Shown in pieces: positions 11,093 through 22,127 of a stretch of DNA of 64,000 nucleotides. The notes below the pieces were generated by a model. That model did no database searches, had not been told where the DNA came from, and saw nothing but the letters and a program-made list of their open reading frames with translations. A program made the translations under genes and the position numbers. The DNA comes from Chaenocephalus aceratus (taxonomy: Eukaryota > Chordata > Actinopteri > Perciformes > Channichthyidae): positions 23,614,927 through 23,678,926 of the forward strand of contig CM043796.1 in the NCBI GenBank assembly GCA_023974075.1. The letters run 5' to 3'. The first letter of the stretch is position 1. Every line of letters starts with the position of its first letter.

Positions 11093-11753
11093 TTAACCTG
11101 TTGAACCCCAAGAAACTCAGCTAACTGATCTTTTCTTTTTTTTTTTTGCAAAAGAAACCACAAAGCTAACACTGAGCCTCTGAATTAGCCACGAGCGAAA
11201 AAATCTTAAGGCAGTTAGCACAGAACTCTAGCTATACCGATCAATATACTTATTGGATCTGCACAAACAAGCTTAGATAACATCCTGAGAGTCCACAAAT
11301 TATAGAAATATAAGGATCATCACTGAGCAATCAGAACTCGTGACAGGGGAAGCAAATACAGATAACACACGACGTAGCTTTAGGTAGCAAAACACGGAGA
11401 TATGCTCACCTTAGCTGTTATTTTGATCGAAAGTCGTGTTCAATGGCATTAAAATAAGAAAAAACACGGCTGAAGGTTAATCCATAGGTTAATCCAATGT
11501 GTCTGTCACTTTGAAAAAAGACGGACACTATAATTTACAGATTTTTACTATGTTCTATCTGAATTTTCTTTAAAATAAAAAACATCTATATTGATTCTGA
11601 CTTTTCTACATCCAACTCAAAGGTTTATCATTACTTTGAGAAAAAAGATTATTAATTTCCCCCTTTTTAGAAGTGTAGTTATGGTAATTTGTTCTGGAAA
11701 TGTCATTTTCCAGCCTGAGACCTGAAAAACAGGGATGGGGTTCAACAGGTTAA
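11093..11753. mobile_element. TTAA-flanked MITE with CCTGTTGAACCCCA termini
   Basis: TTAA-CCTGTTGAACCCCA at 11093 and TGGGGTTCAACAGG-TTAA at 11753 give a perfect 14-bp TIR with TTAA on both sides. The length of 661 bp and lack of coding sequence mark it as non-autonomous. The target site suggests piggyBac (or Kolobok) mobilisation. Confidence 0.85.
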
Positions 11754-12442
11754 TGCTCTGATAAAAAAAAAACATGAGAAAAAGCTTTTGTTGTCTAACC
11801 TAGAGGCTTTGATGCAAATTGTTTAATGAAGATTTTTATCTGAGAGACCGGCATTAAAGGGATGTTTATTGGGTCGAAACTTACTCGAGGTTAATCATTT
11901 TTGGTTGACTGGACCTGTCAGCAACACAATCTGTTTTAATTTGGCTAATGTAAAGATCCACAGGCCTGGACGTGTGTGTATGATTGTGTGTTTCCATTTT
12001 CAAAGCTGCCTGGGAGGTGGGAGTGGTCAGGAATCCTTATTAATCCCAACGGCGTGCTTCATTTTCTATGGTATTATTATGTGTCTTTGCTAGTTACATA
12101 GTGTCATAGTATTAGCTGTGCTTCAATAGCATTCAGATAATGTAGAGTGGATTTCTTTGTGCGAGAAGCTATTTGAAGATGTGTGATTCAAATATACCGG
12201 ACACAATTTAAACCAGCTGATTTAAAGGGGACCTATCCAACACACTCTCACTCCATAATCGTCCAGGAGAGACGTTTGGTCAGTGTCCGTGGCGTGCAGT
12301 TGTGACGCTCCTAGGCTCCTTCAGCTTCATAAAGGGACGCAAATAGCTTTCAACTGATTGCAATGTATTCCCATCTGCGGCGGGATTTGACGCTCATGGA
12401 AGCACAGCATTCGTTTGTGTCGGCTGCCCTTAAAGGCAATGT
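11754..12442. other. No gene; possible TTAA-type repeat start at 12223
   Basis: No coding feature. 'ttaaaggggacctatcc' at about 12223 resembles the start of a common fish TTAA repeat, but no matching right end was found. Confidence 0.4.
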
Positions 12443-12740
12443 GAGCATCCATTCTCATTGGATAACGGAGAATTGTACACCCGGAAGTAAGTATTCCCCT
12501 TACTGTCGATTGATTTTACAGTGATATCTGCACTACTCATCGACTAAAAAACACCAGATTATCCTTGTTAATTAAACAACATTGATTGGTTTCAATTGTG
12601 TGCAATGCTTTTGTATTTTTCCCCTTCGATTCGGAGAAACAAATGTTTTTTCAGAGTAAAGGATGGCAGAAGACACTACACAACCCAGAATCCCCAGCTA
12701 TCGTTTGGACTACACCATGTGCTCTGTTTAACAAACCCCG
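12443..12740 (+). mobile_element. Fragment of the foldback-element family
   Basis: About 300 bp closely matching the arm of the 18853-22107 element, from 'gagc(a/g)tccattc(t/c)cattggataacgga' through the 'cgattgattttacagtgatatctgcactactcatcgacta' block to 'acaccatgtgct...gacaaaccccg'. No terminal hairpin is present, so it is a partial copy. Confidence 0.8.
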
Positions 12741-13071
12741 TTTTTTTTCACCATTCATTCCAATGGCTGGCGTCTATGTCACGATCTTCACATTTCTCCC
12801 TGCAGAAAAAGAAAACATGGCCGAACTTCGTTTTATTCTCGGTGGAAAATGCCTATTTTAAAGTTAGTTTGGCCATTAAAATGCGTTTTGATGTCATTTG
12901 ATGCGAGAAATATGAGTTGTTATTTCAGATTATGTGTGCAGTGGATGTACATGATCTTTAGTTTGCTAGTTATTACGAAGATTACTTCAGGAAATCGCGA
13001 CGTTTTCATTGTTACCAAGGTGGTTGCTAGGGACGCTGCTATCGATATTATTTATGTTGTGTAACTGTTTA

Positions 13072-14324
13072 AAGGGATAGTGGAAATCTGCGAATTTTGG
13101 GTTTAACTTATGTATTTTTATTAAAAATAAGCATAATAAACCATTTTTTTAAATTTCATGCGTCTAGTTTCATTTTATTTTCAATTGTACTGCTCCCGAC
13201 CACGCCCTCTCAATGAAACGAAATACTTCGGGAATCTTCAGGTGATGACGAAAACAAAGGAAGACGGGCACAAACATTGGACGAGGCACGAGTATTTTAT
13301 TATGTTTTCTGGCTGATTTAATGCATCATTAGCCTGTACCATTGTGTACAACGCCATTTATTGCCTGTCGATTAGGCGACCGGAGGCCTCGTCATCCGAT
13401 AATCCGGTACACAGTGTCGAATGTGTACACTACAGTCATCATATAGACATGATAGACTAACAGTACTGTGAGTACAGCCTACACTTGACAGGCAGCCTGG
13501 CTAGCCTAGGATTAGGACCATACTACGTCAAAAGACCGATTGGCTCTAGCTGTATATCATGCTAGTATACAATTCATTTAAATGTATTCATGTAATTAAT
13601 GCCCATAAGGCTGTTACATATACAATAATAAATGTGACAAGATAATGTATGTGAACCTGACCCTGGTATGTTATGAAATGTACCCTACATGCAGTCATCC
13701 TCGGGCATAGCCATAGGCCTACAGTGCATGCATGCCAACTTTTGCAATATATAATATAGCGCCTAGCGTGAGCTATGCTTAGGGACCTACCAGTCAAGAT
13801 TATTTGTGCGTAGGGGTGCATCATCTGGCGCCTGGTCCTGGTCATCCTCGCCATTGCCCATGCCGTGAACTAACTCCATCACCTCGGGCTCGAACAAATA
13901 AGGACGTCATGGTCCATCGTCTGGCTCAATATTCTCACATCGTCGCTTACTGAACCGATTCAGATTCAGTTCCTAAAAACTACATTTCGCAGGAAAGCCG
14001 AGAGGATGTTCTGACTCGCTATCATCACTGGGATACCTCGTACAATCCTTCTTCTTTGTCTGGTATATTTGCCCTTCCACGTTCATTCTGCATAGACGCC
14101 ATGGTTTGGTATCGTTTCGTCTTCCTGAGTTTTCCTCACTTCCGGTTTGGCTGAATCGATCATTTCGTTTCTAAAAAGTTCGGGAAGCTGCAATAAAGTG
14201 CTTCTAACATGCGTAAGGCAATTATTATATTTTTTTAATCAGGTGTGATTGTTTTGGTACGTAATTATGCTTGTATATAAGTTAAAAACGAAACTATTTG
14301 TGGTTTCAATTTCCACTATCCCTT
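13072..14324. mobile_element. TIR element with AAGGGATAGTGGAAAT termini, TA duplication
   Basis: The left end TA-AAGGGATAGTGGAAAT and right end ATTTCCACTATCCCTT-TA are a perfect 16-bp TIR between TA dinucleotides. The minus strand near the right end has ATG-initiated coding-like sequence (MASMQNERGRANIPDKEEG at about 14100), then broken frames containing PYLFEPE and an acidic segment, probably a relic of an element protein. No DDE core was seen. TA duplications fit Tc1/mariner-type or related transposases; the superfamily is not assigned. Confidence 0.7.
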
Positions 14325-14389
14325 TATGGTGTTATCTTTATTGCTACCCCCTGCTACCAAAACTTGCAACATCTGTGGGCATTGTGCTG

Positions 14390-14678
14390 TGTGATAAAAC
14401 TGAATTTTAGAGTGGCCTTTTATTGTGGCCAGCCTAAGGCAACACCTGTGCAATAATCATGCTGTCTAATCAGCATCTTGATATGCCACACCTGTGAGGT
14501 GGGATGGATTATCTCGGCAAAGGAGAAGTGCTCACTATCACAGATTTTTTTCAGATTTGTGAAACAATATTTGAGATAAATTTTGTGTATATAGAAAATG
14601 TTTTAGATCTTTGAGTTCATCTCATGAAAAATGGGAGCAAAAACAAAAGTGTTGCATTTATATTGTGTTCAGTGTAGT
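14390..14678 (+). mobile_element. Fragment of a high-copy fish DNA repeat
   Basis: Begins 'ttttattgtggccagcctaa' and ends '...gttgcatttatattgtgttcagtg'. I recognise it as a block repeated nearly unchanged in many fish genomes. Its last bases abut the next hAT, so the boundary is uncertain and the superfamily is not assigned. Confidence 0.45.
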
Positions 14679-14984
14679 AATAGTTTATAGTTACTGCTTC
14701 TCAAAACAGTACTAGTTAACTTATTAGTTCGTAAATTATAAAAGTAACTAGTAACAAGTTACTTTACTTTACAATAATAACATACAAATATAAGTTTTTT
14801 GTGTTGTTCTGTGGCACCAGTAAGAGAAAAGACAACTCCCCGCAATTATCATAATGAAATGTAGTGGAACAATAAAACACAAAAGAGCGATTTAAAAAAA
14901 TAGTTTTTTTGGCTGTTTCGATGGCGTTGCTCCATCTGGGTCACTGCCGGTGGTTGAGACGGTGGGGGTCTTTGGCGACTAGTT

Positions 14985-15185
14985 TTATAGTCCATGTACA
15001 TTACTTAGGTGCTTCAGGAGATTGGCATGCTGTTTTTCGATGTGGGACAATGCTTTCTGTCCTGCACACCAGTTACATTTGACCGTAATATTTTTTGCGT
15101 CCTTTATCCCCACAAATTGAAAATAGTGGTTATATTTCCAAGTTGCAAATGCGCTGCTGCTCTCGCTGATACTTGCATCTGCCAT
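14985..15185 (-). pseudogene. hAT transposase N-terminal BED zinc finger (fragment)
   Basis: 66 codons from an ATG: an acidic/serine start (MADASISESSSAF), then WKYNHYFQF, VKCNWC and HANLLKHLSNVHG. The order W-x-Y/F...C-x2-C...L-x2-H-x4-H is a BED-type zinc finger, the DNA-binding domain that opens many hAT transposases. All four metal ligands are present. The catalytic part is missing: the frame stops right after the finger (VHGL-stop) and only TIR-proximal sequence follows. It may be an exon of the parent element or a deletion product. Confidence 0.72.
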
Positions 15186-15203
15186 TGTGTGTGTGTGAGC
15201 ATT

Positions 15204-15231
15204 GCTGTGTGTGTGTGTGTGTGTGTGTGTT
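15204..15231. repeat. (TG)n microsatellite
   Basis: An uninterrupted TG run of about 14 units inside the hAT remnant, preceded by a shorter TG run. Confidence 0.9.
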
Positions 15232-16947
15232 TAGCATATAGCAAGTGTTCGTGTGTGTATTTTCCAGTCTATGGTATTTTCCCCATAAAGGCAAGACCCC
15301 GCCCAACTCTGTCTCTGATTGGCTTTCCCTGAAATGTTACCCCGCGTTAACCAATCATCACTCCTCTCTGGTTGCTTTCACTTTTCCATGGTGCTGTGAG
15401 AGGATATCGCTGTATTCGCCTGTAAGTTACATCCGCACTGAGATTCTGTTCAGTTCCATCACATAATGTAACGCAGAGTAACGCACCCATTTAAATCACA
15501 GTAACTATAACGGCGTTACTTAATGGGAATAGGTAACTAGTAAACGCTATTAGTTACCGCAAAAAGTAGTTGCGTTACAGTTACGCGTTAGTCCCAACAC
15601 TGCAGAAAACACAACCCTCTCTCTTTTCCTCCATACCCAAATCTCTAAAAAAACAGGGCTGCAACGGAGCCAATACAGATTAGAATTGTTTGTGACGTCA
15701 GAAAAGGGGTGCTCCGCCTATATGGGCAAATCTCCACCTATCAGGGGAATGAGAGACCGCTCGAAAGCGCTGGAGACGCTGTAGTACATATGCCAGGCCT
15801 GTAAGTGGCGCTGTAGTCTGCCACAAAAGCAGCGAAGAAGACTTCCCGAGCATGGTTGCCATGGTTTGCCCTTCTGTTTATTCTCCGCTGTGGACGCTCT
15901 GGCTCTTTTTCTCCCTCCCCGAGGCAAGTGTTTGCTCCTGCTGCTGTAATTCTCTCCGGTTTTCCACCAGCAGATGACAAACACCCACCTCTCCGACTCT
16001 TCCAAAGAACGAGGGGATCGTGCGGCAGAGTTTCAGTTAGATTTTTTTCCGCTGGTCAACATGTTCGTTAAAGTTTAAATCTTCCGGACAAAATTAGAAA
16101 AGTGCCGGTCAAAGGTCTTCTTTGTTATTAATTGAGCTTTAAAACAAATGTTATAACGACTCTATATAATAATTAGGGCTGTCAGTCGATTACAATATTT
16201 AATCGCGATTAATCGCATGATTGTCCATAGTTAATCGCGATTAATCGCACATTTTTTTTATCTGTTCTAAATGTACCTTTATAGGGATATTTTTCAAGTT
16301 TTTAATACTCAACATATGAGTGGACAAATATTCTTTATGCAAATGTTTGTTTATTATCATTTGAACAATGACAAATATTCTCATGAATATTAAACACAAC
16401 AACCTCTGAACATTAAACATATTCGCCTCAATTCCACCTGGAACCTCTCTCCTACAATACAATGTGTGTGAGTGTGAGTGTGTGTGGAGAGACACTGTGA
16501 TGGATCGTTGGAGCTATGTGCAACTCAAGGCATATGCTCGAACGGGAGCTGCCTGGACGCTGCAATCATGTTGCGCGCACTATCCGTGTTGAGTGTGCTG
16601 ACTTTTCGTACAATGTCCCCACTGTCTGGCTTCCTGCATAAAGTCAAGTGCTCGGCGCAGTTGTCGGCGAAATGTCGCTCTCTGTTTTCATTGAAACAGC
16701 TCCTTATATCCGTTAAGCGCAGCTAGCTCGCACCAGATGCTAACAACAACAATACACGTAAGGTGTGCATGTCTCTCTCTCTCGCTCGCGCCACACATAC
16801 ACACACCCTCCCGGTCCTCCCGATGGCCAGTCGGTGCCTGCCGGTGAGTGTGGAAGTGTGGTCTGCCGCAAGCTGGCAGCAGGAGCGGGGTTGTCAGCAT
16901 CAGCTTGTAGATGGTATTTTAAACTTGATGCGCTCTGAAAACTACGG

Positions 16948-17851
16948 GCCGGTGTAGGTACCAGATGTGTTCGGGGTACCAGATGTGTTCGGGTGTATTT
17001 CCGTCGCATCCGTCATCCGTCATATTTTACGGCAACTCAAGAGGGCCATGATGGTAAAATTCCGAACATTTAAACATAGCCGACACTTCATTCTTTACTT
17101 TATCCGTTATTATATGTAGAAGATTATACTTTTTCTCCGTCATTTGTTTCCATAGCAACAACTTCAAACAGGCATAGCCTACACTTCATTCTTTACTTTG
17201 TTTCGTTATTATATGTAGAAGATATACATTTTTTCTCCGTCATGTTGTTTCCATAGCAACAACTTCAAACAACAACAACTAGCCGCTAGCCGCAAAGCTA
17301 GCATCACAGCCACTGCTCCGTTTTTAGAGACTTTGCACACGTTTTTCACAAACATTTCCATACGCTAGGAGTACTTCCATTCGCTTTGTCTTGATCTGTA
17401 GATGTGATTTAATGTGTCGTGTGTCCTCCCAACTCCTCTCCAAAATTCAGATACTATATAAAAATACTAAAAGGTAAATAAAACATGAAACATAATGACA
17501 AAATAACAACCTGAAAGATATGTATTCTATCTACACATTTCGTAATTATCTAATCTAGTGGCCTTATAAAAGTGTTGGCTAAAGTAACGCAGAATATATA
17601 TATTTTTTAATTGTAAATAATTAGAAACATTATTATGTGCACAAGTAGGCTACATGGGACCCCACCATAGCACCCCACACATAACAAGCTGTCCCGAGTT
17701 CCTCCGGCTGCAGTTCCGCAGACGGCCGGTGTGTGGCAGCAGAGCGCTGGGAGCAGAGGGAGGTGAGTAGACGGATATGACGGATGACGGGAGCGACGGA
17801 AATACACCCGAACATATCTGGTAGCCCGAACACATCTGGTACTGACACCGG
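16948..17851. mobile_element. TIR element nested in the hAT; CCGGTGT...GTACCAG termini
   Basis: Left: CCGGTGTAGGTACCAGATG. Right, on the minus strand: CCGGTGTCAGTACCAGATG. The inverted repeats run about 75 bp into 'gtgtatttccgtcgc...cgtcatccgtcat'. Each TIR itself repeats 'taccagatNtgttcggg' twice. A 97-99 bp direct repeat lies inside. No coding sequence or clear target duplication was seen; the superfamily is unassigned. Confidence 0.78.
17077..17272. repeat. Tandem duplication of about 98 bp
   Basis: Two adjacent units (about 17077-17173 and 17174-17272) share 'cacttcattctttacttt', 'cgttattatatgtagaaga', 'tttctccgtcat' and 'ccatagcaacaacttcaaac'. They lie inside the nested TIR element. Confidence 0.85.
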
Positions 17852-18010
17852 CAGAGGACAAAAAATACACACGCGTTAATCGCGTTCAAATAATTAGTGT
17901 CGTTAATTTTTTGTTGCGTTAACGCGTTATTAACACGTTAACTTGACAGCCCTAATAATAATATAATAATAATACACGGAGGACGGAGCCTCTCTTTTCC
18001 TCCCTGTTAG

Positions 18011-18349
18011 GCTACGTCCTCATAGGGATGAGGACATGCAACACACACCAGTTGGAATTGGTATAATATAAAGGGTTTATTTTAAAATAGCAAAGGTAAA
18101 CAAAGTGGCAGGCATGCAGCCTGGAACAACAAAAAGGCCCAAAGGGCACAGGTTTACAAATAACCAAACAAAGGAAGGACTCTAACAAAAGGAGTCTAAT
18201 GGCATACAGGGAAAATAAATACTAAAATACTAAATAAAGAACGAAACAAAACCTCACTTTAAAAGTGGTACAAACTAACAAAAGGATTCTGTACAAAAAA
18301 GCAGCTAAACTAAAGGCAAACAGTCACAAAATCCTAAAACTACTCTAAT
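18011..18349. other. No gene; A-rich, origin unclear
   Basis: A-rich plus strand. The minus strand contains 'ttttaaaataaacccttta', which could be a polyadenylation region of an LTR-like unit, but no ends were found. Confidence 0.3.
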
Positions 18350-18555
18350 GGCGCATTTCCACTGCAGCGGGTAGCCCCGTTTAAGCGTCCTTAATCGTCC
18401 TCAAGCGGCCAGGCCAGTTTTTGGTGGCCTTCCATATAGCGTAGCACCAGCTAGCGGGTACTTTTTCCCTCTTTTTCCGGCCCATAAAATCGTGGTTCTA
18501 TCAGGCCAGGGCCAGGGCTGAACTAGTGACGTCAACACTCTCGACTGCTGATTGG

Positions 18556-18652
18556 TCAGAGAGAATCGTCACAAGATCGCGCGCGATGATCTCGCGCGCG
18601 ATGATCTCGCGCGCGATGATCTCGCGCGCGATCTTGTGACGATTCTCTCTGA
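18556..18652. repeat. 30-bp-arm palindrome enclosing 15-bp CpG tandem repeats
   Basis: The arm tcagagagaatcgtcacaag + atcgcgcgcg (18556-18585) is exactly complementary to 18623-18652. Between them, gatgatctcgcgcgc repeats with a 15-bp period about three times. Every unit carries an alternating CGCGCG run. Confidence 0.92.
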
Positions 18653-19744
18653 GATCATCCCTAGCGTCGCAGACATCTAGAAGAAAGCTTGCAGCATTTT
18701 TATACACAGCATTTTTTGACGTTCCCACATCTCATTGGGGATGATAAAATCCAGCGGGAGCTCGACGGAACAACTCGAAATGTGAAAGTGTTCCAGGATG
18801 TCTCTGCACAGATGCCCCCGCCTACACTGCATTGCTACCCCAGGTCCTAAACCAACCTGATCTCACCAGAATGCGTGACTCCACCACGACTCCTTAACAC
18901 CACAATGCGTGGTGGAGTCACGAACTTTGTTACATTTACGTGTCGGCACCATGCAAACAACCCCAATGTAAAGTGAATGAGGCTCCTTTGTCGTGGCGCA
19001 CACACGCATTTCTATAGCTTTTATTCTATACAACGTTTTTAAAATCTACTTTATAGCTTGTAGTAACTCATGGAGGCTTCTTTTATTTGATTTGTATTCA
19101 TAATTATTTTTATTTTTCGTCAGAATGTAAAAATTACATTAGTTACGAATTTGTGTTCTCAAAAAACAGTGCATTGTGTGTAATGCAACTGTGATTTTTA
19201 TTAAATTAGTTAGTTTTTAAGGAAGGCCAGAGCTTCAGCTGTGTCAAATAGATTGTTCCCTTCAGTTAACGTTATTTAAAGATAATGATCATGTCCCCCT
19301 GTATTGTATTACGAGCGTCCATTCCCATTGGATAACGGATAATTTTACACCCGGAAGTAAGTAGCCTATTCTCCTTACTGTCGATTGATTTTACAGTGAT
19401 ATCTGCACTACTCATCGACTAAAAAAACACCAACTTGTCCTTGTTAATTACACAACATTGATTGGTTTGAATTGTGTACAATGCTTTTGTATTTTCCCCC
19501 TTCGATTCGGAGAAAACAAATATTTTTTCTGAGTTTTGGATGGCAGAAGACACTACACTACCCAGAATCCTCAGCTATCGTTTGGGACTACACCATGTGC
19601 TTAGCTTGACAAACCCCGTGATCAGTCCTCAACCTCTGTGATTGGATGCGCGACGTTTACACAGAGCGTCCAAAAGGACTTTGAAATGGAATGAAACCCA
19701 TCGACGGCACACTATTCAAAACAGGAATCGATCGTGTCCTACCC

Positions 19745-20080
19745 CCCTCCCCCCCTTAGGTCACAGGCTCCTCCAACAGTGCTACGCAATAAAACAGATA
19801 CACAGAAAAAATAGTGAAATAGTGCAATAAGAGTCTATATACAAGTGATTGGAATATGATATATTTGATAAATAATTTCTAAGTAGCAGCCAGATGAATG
19901 TTATTTCTAAGTTCAGGTGTTTAATAGTCTTCTGGCCTGTGGGATGAAGCTGTCTCTGTGTCTGGTGGTTTTAGTCCGAATGCTGTGGTACCGCCTGCCA
20001 GACTGCAGCAGACAGAACCATTTGTGGCTGGGGGTGATGGTGGTCTTTTATAATCCTGAGGGCTTTCTTTAAGGTTAACC
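19745..20080 (-). mobile_element. LINE 3' end inside the foldback element
   Basis: On the minus strand 19930-20060 reads ...RRYHSIRTKTTRHRDSFIPQ followed by ARRLLNT and a stop, the standard C-terminus of a LINE ORF2 (compare RYRRSFLPAAARLYN at 9181). It is followed by a UTR rich in 'tgcactattt' motifs. Confidence 0.62.
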
Positions 20081-20354
20081 TGGTATTTTTACTCCACTAC
20101 ATTTATTTTAGTTACTTTACAGATTTGGATTAATGATGTGAAATATAAACAACACTTAAATCAGACTTTAGTTACACCTGAATGAAATTCAGTGAAGGTG
20201 ATTGTCAAGTGCCAACAATCAGGCGAGATATTGATAGTTGGTGCTTGAGAAGACTAAATATTTATCTGCAGATCCGTTTTTAAAGCATATTCATTACTCG
20301 TTATTCTCTAATAGTTCATTAAAGACTGTATATAATTGCTATTTTGCACATCCC

Positions 20355-20485
20355 TTTCAAGATTTCAAGATTTTCTAAGGTTTATTGACATATCATATAC
20401 ACAATAGCGTAGTTATGCAATGAATGAAAAACTTGGGTCACAGGTTCATCAACAGTGCATTACAAGACATCTATCAATGTGTGTA
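20355..20485 (-). mobile_element. LINE 3' tail fragment
   Basis: 'tcaagatttcaagattttct...tattgacatatcatatacaca...ttatgcaatgaatga...aggttcatcaacagtgcat' is a common fish LINE 3'-UTR pattern read on the minus strand. 'cacaggctcctccaacagtg' at about 19765 is the same motif in the neighbouring fragment. Confidence 0.5.
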
Positions 20486-22127
20486 TACTTCCACCATTAC
20501 ACTGTCGTATTCTGCACATTTCTTTAAATAAAGCCTTATTAGTTAGCACATCCTCCTATCAGGCACTAAACTGTTTTACTCTAGATATCATTTGAGTATC
20601 TTCTTGATATTTTCTATTCTATATTTATATAATTGACCTTCTACTTTCCCCACTATTTTGTATGTACTCTTAATATTTGAATGTTTTCATAAAATATAAC
20701 ACATTCAAAAGTGCGTTACAAAAATGAAAGACATTAAGAAAAAGGCATTTTAAAACAGTCATTAAAAAGCAACACAATCTTCCTGCATTGCAATTACTCT
20801 AAACGTGTAATAACGTGCTTTAACCAGTAGGTGGTTTGGGTTAAAAGCATAGGTTAAAAGGCTGTCAAGTTTACAGTGTTAACAAAATAAAATATACTGC
20901 TGTTTCCGGTTTAGTTACGACGAATATTATTTTGTTATTGTTTTGATATTTGTAACACAAAAGCGATGGAAAAAAACCCATAGCAACCAAAGAAAGATGG
21001 TCTTAACATGACCCAGTCGTCTAGTAGTTAATAAAAAACAATAATATCAAAACAAAATATTACTACTAACTTTATTGTGAAATTAAAACAGAACGGTAAA
21101 GAATAGTTTCCGGTCTATTCTGATGCCCGATCTCTGTAGATAAATAAAGAACTAAGACAGATGTGTAATATTTAATGCAGCCAAACCATTTATTACAATG
21201 CATTCATGTGATGACTATCAAAGAGTAAAGCAAGCACTGCTGAATAAAGTATGATTTTGTCTTTTACGAAACGTTTTTTTTTCATATGGAATGCAGTTGG
21301 AGGTCAACCAATCAAAGAGCTTGAGGACTGATCACGGGGTTCATGGTGTAGTCCCAAACGATAGCTGAGGATTCTGGGTAGTGTAGTGTCTTCTGCCGTC
21401 CAAAAACTCCGAAAAAATATTTGTTTCTCCGAATCGAAGGGGGAAATACAAAAGCATTGTACACAATTCAAACCAATCAATGTTGTGTAATTAACAAGGA
21501 CAATTTGGTGTTTTTTAGTCGATGAGTAGTGCAGATATCACTGTAAAATCAATCGACAGTAAGGAGAATAGGCTACTTACTTCCGGGTGTAAGTACAATT
21601 GTGTACAATTCTCCGTTATCCAATGGGAATGGACGCTCGTAATACAAGACATGATCATTATCTTTTAAATAACGTTAACTAAAGGGAACAATCTATTGAC
21701 ACAGCTGAAGCTCTGGCCTTCCTTAAAAACTAACTAATTTAATAAAAATCACAGTTGCATTACACACAATGCACTGTTTTTTGAGAACACAAATTCGTAA
21801 CTAATGTAATTTTTACATTCTGACGAAAAATAAAAATTATTATGAATACAAATAAAATAAAAGAAGCCTCCCGTGAGTTACTATAAGCTATATAGTAGAT
21901 TTTTAAAAACGTTGTATAGAATAAAAAGCTCACTGCGGGACGTTGTAGAAATGCGTGTGTGCACCACGACAAAGGAGCCTCATTCACTTTACATTGGGGT
22001 TGTTTGCGTGGTGCCGACACGTAAATGTAACAAAGTTCGTGACTCCACCACGCATTGTGGTGTTAAGGAGTCGTGGTGGAGTCACGCATTCTGGTGAGAT
22101 CAGGTTGTCATGTAATGGAAATGCGCC

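Larger units (their letters stand above)
14680..15601 (-). mobile_element. hAT element remnant (CAGTGTTGGGACTAACGCG terminus) with BED exon
   Basis: The right end, on the minus strand, is CAGTGTTGGGACTAACGCG followed by alternating 'taactagtaac'-type motifs. The left end is a decayed version of the same (14690-14775, tagttac/gtaactag). A BED finger is encoded between them on the minus strand. The element is about 0.9 kb, so it lost the RNase H-like catalytic domain. No clear 8-bp duplication is visible, probably because both flanks are other repeats. Confidence 0.7.
16174..17954. mobile_element. hAT element with TAGGGCTGTCA termini
   Basis: The left end TAGGGCTGTCAGTCGATTAC and right end GTTAACTTGACAGCCCTA are the termini of a familiar vertebrate hAT group, with subterminal TTAATCGCGATTAATCGC motifs at both ends. 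ATAATAAT flanks it exactly (16166-16173 and 17955-17962), the 8 bp expected of hAT. No transposase is readable. The interior holds another TIR element (16948-17851). Confidence 0.92.
15602..18010 (-). mobile_element. Unassigned repeat split by a hAT; related to 46418-47256
   Basis: 15720-16165 plus 17963-18010 match, in reverse orientation, the interior of the element at 46418-47256. Shared blocks are 'ctgtagtacatatgccaggcctg', 'cttctgtttattctccgc', 'ctaattttgtc' and 'cggaggacggagcctctctttt'. The hAT at 16174-17954 interrupts this copy with an 8-bp duplication. The termini seen at 46418 are not recognisable here, so the copy is truncated on both sides. Confidence 0.7.
18853..22107. mobile_element. 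Foldback DNA element with about 800-bp terminal inverted repeats
   Basis: Left arm 18853-19645 and right arm about 21308-22107 are inverted copies with only scattered differences, including a 15-base insertion in the left arm near 19600. Both start CAACCTGATCTCACCAGAAT. Each terminus carries its own hairpin: CGTGACTCCACCACG at 18874-18888 pairs with 18908-18922, and 22038-22052 pairs with 22072-22086. The 1.66-kb middle holds LINE fragments and AT-rich sequence but no transposase. A partial relative lies at 12443-12740. No target duplication is visible and the superfamily is unknown. Confidence 0.9.
18350..22127. mobile_element. Small TIR element (GGCGCATTTCCA ends) interrupted by the foldback element
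   Basis: Left end GGCGCATTTCCACTGCAG at 18350 and right end TGGAAATGCGCC ending at 22127. Without the insertion at 18853-22107 the element is about 520 bp. It contains the CpG-rich palindrome at 18556-18652. No target duplication is evident. Confidence 0.6.

Noticed and set aside
18501..18728. A 75-codon minus-strand frame with repeated REIIA units
   Set aside because: The repeated peptide is only the translation of the 15-bp CpG tandem repeat inside a palindrome; it has no coding evidence.
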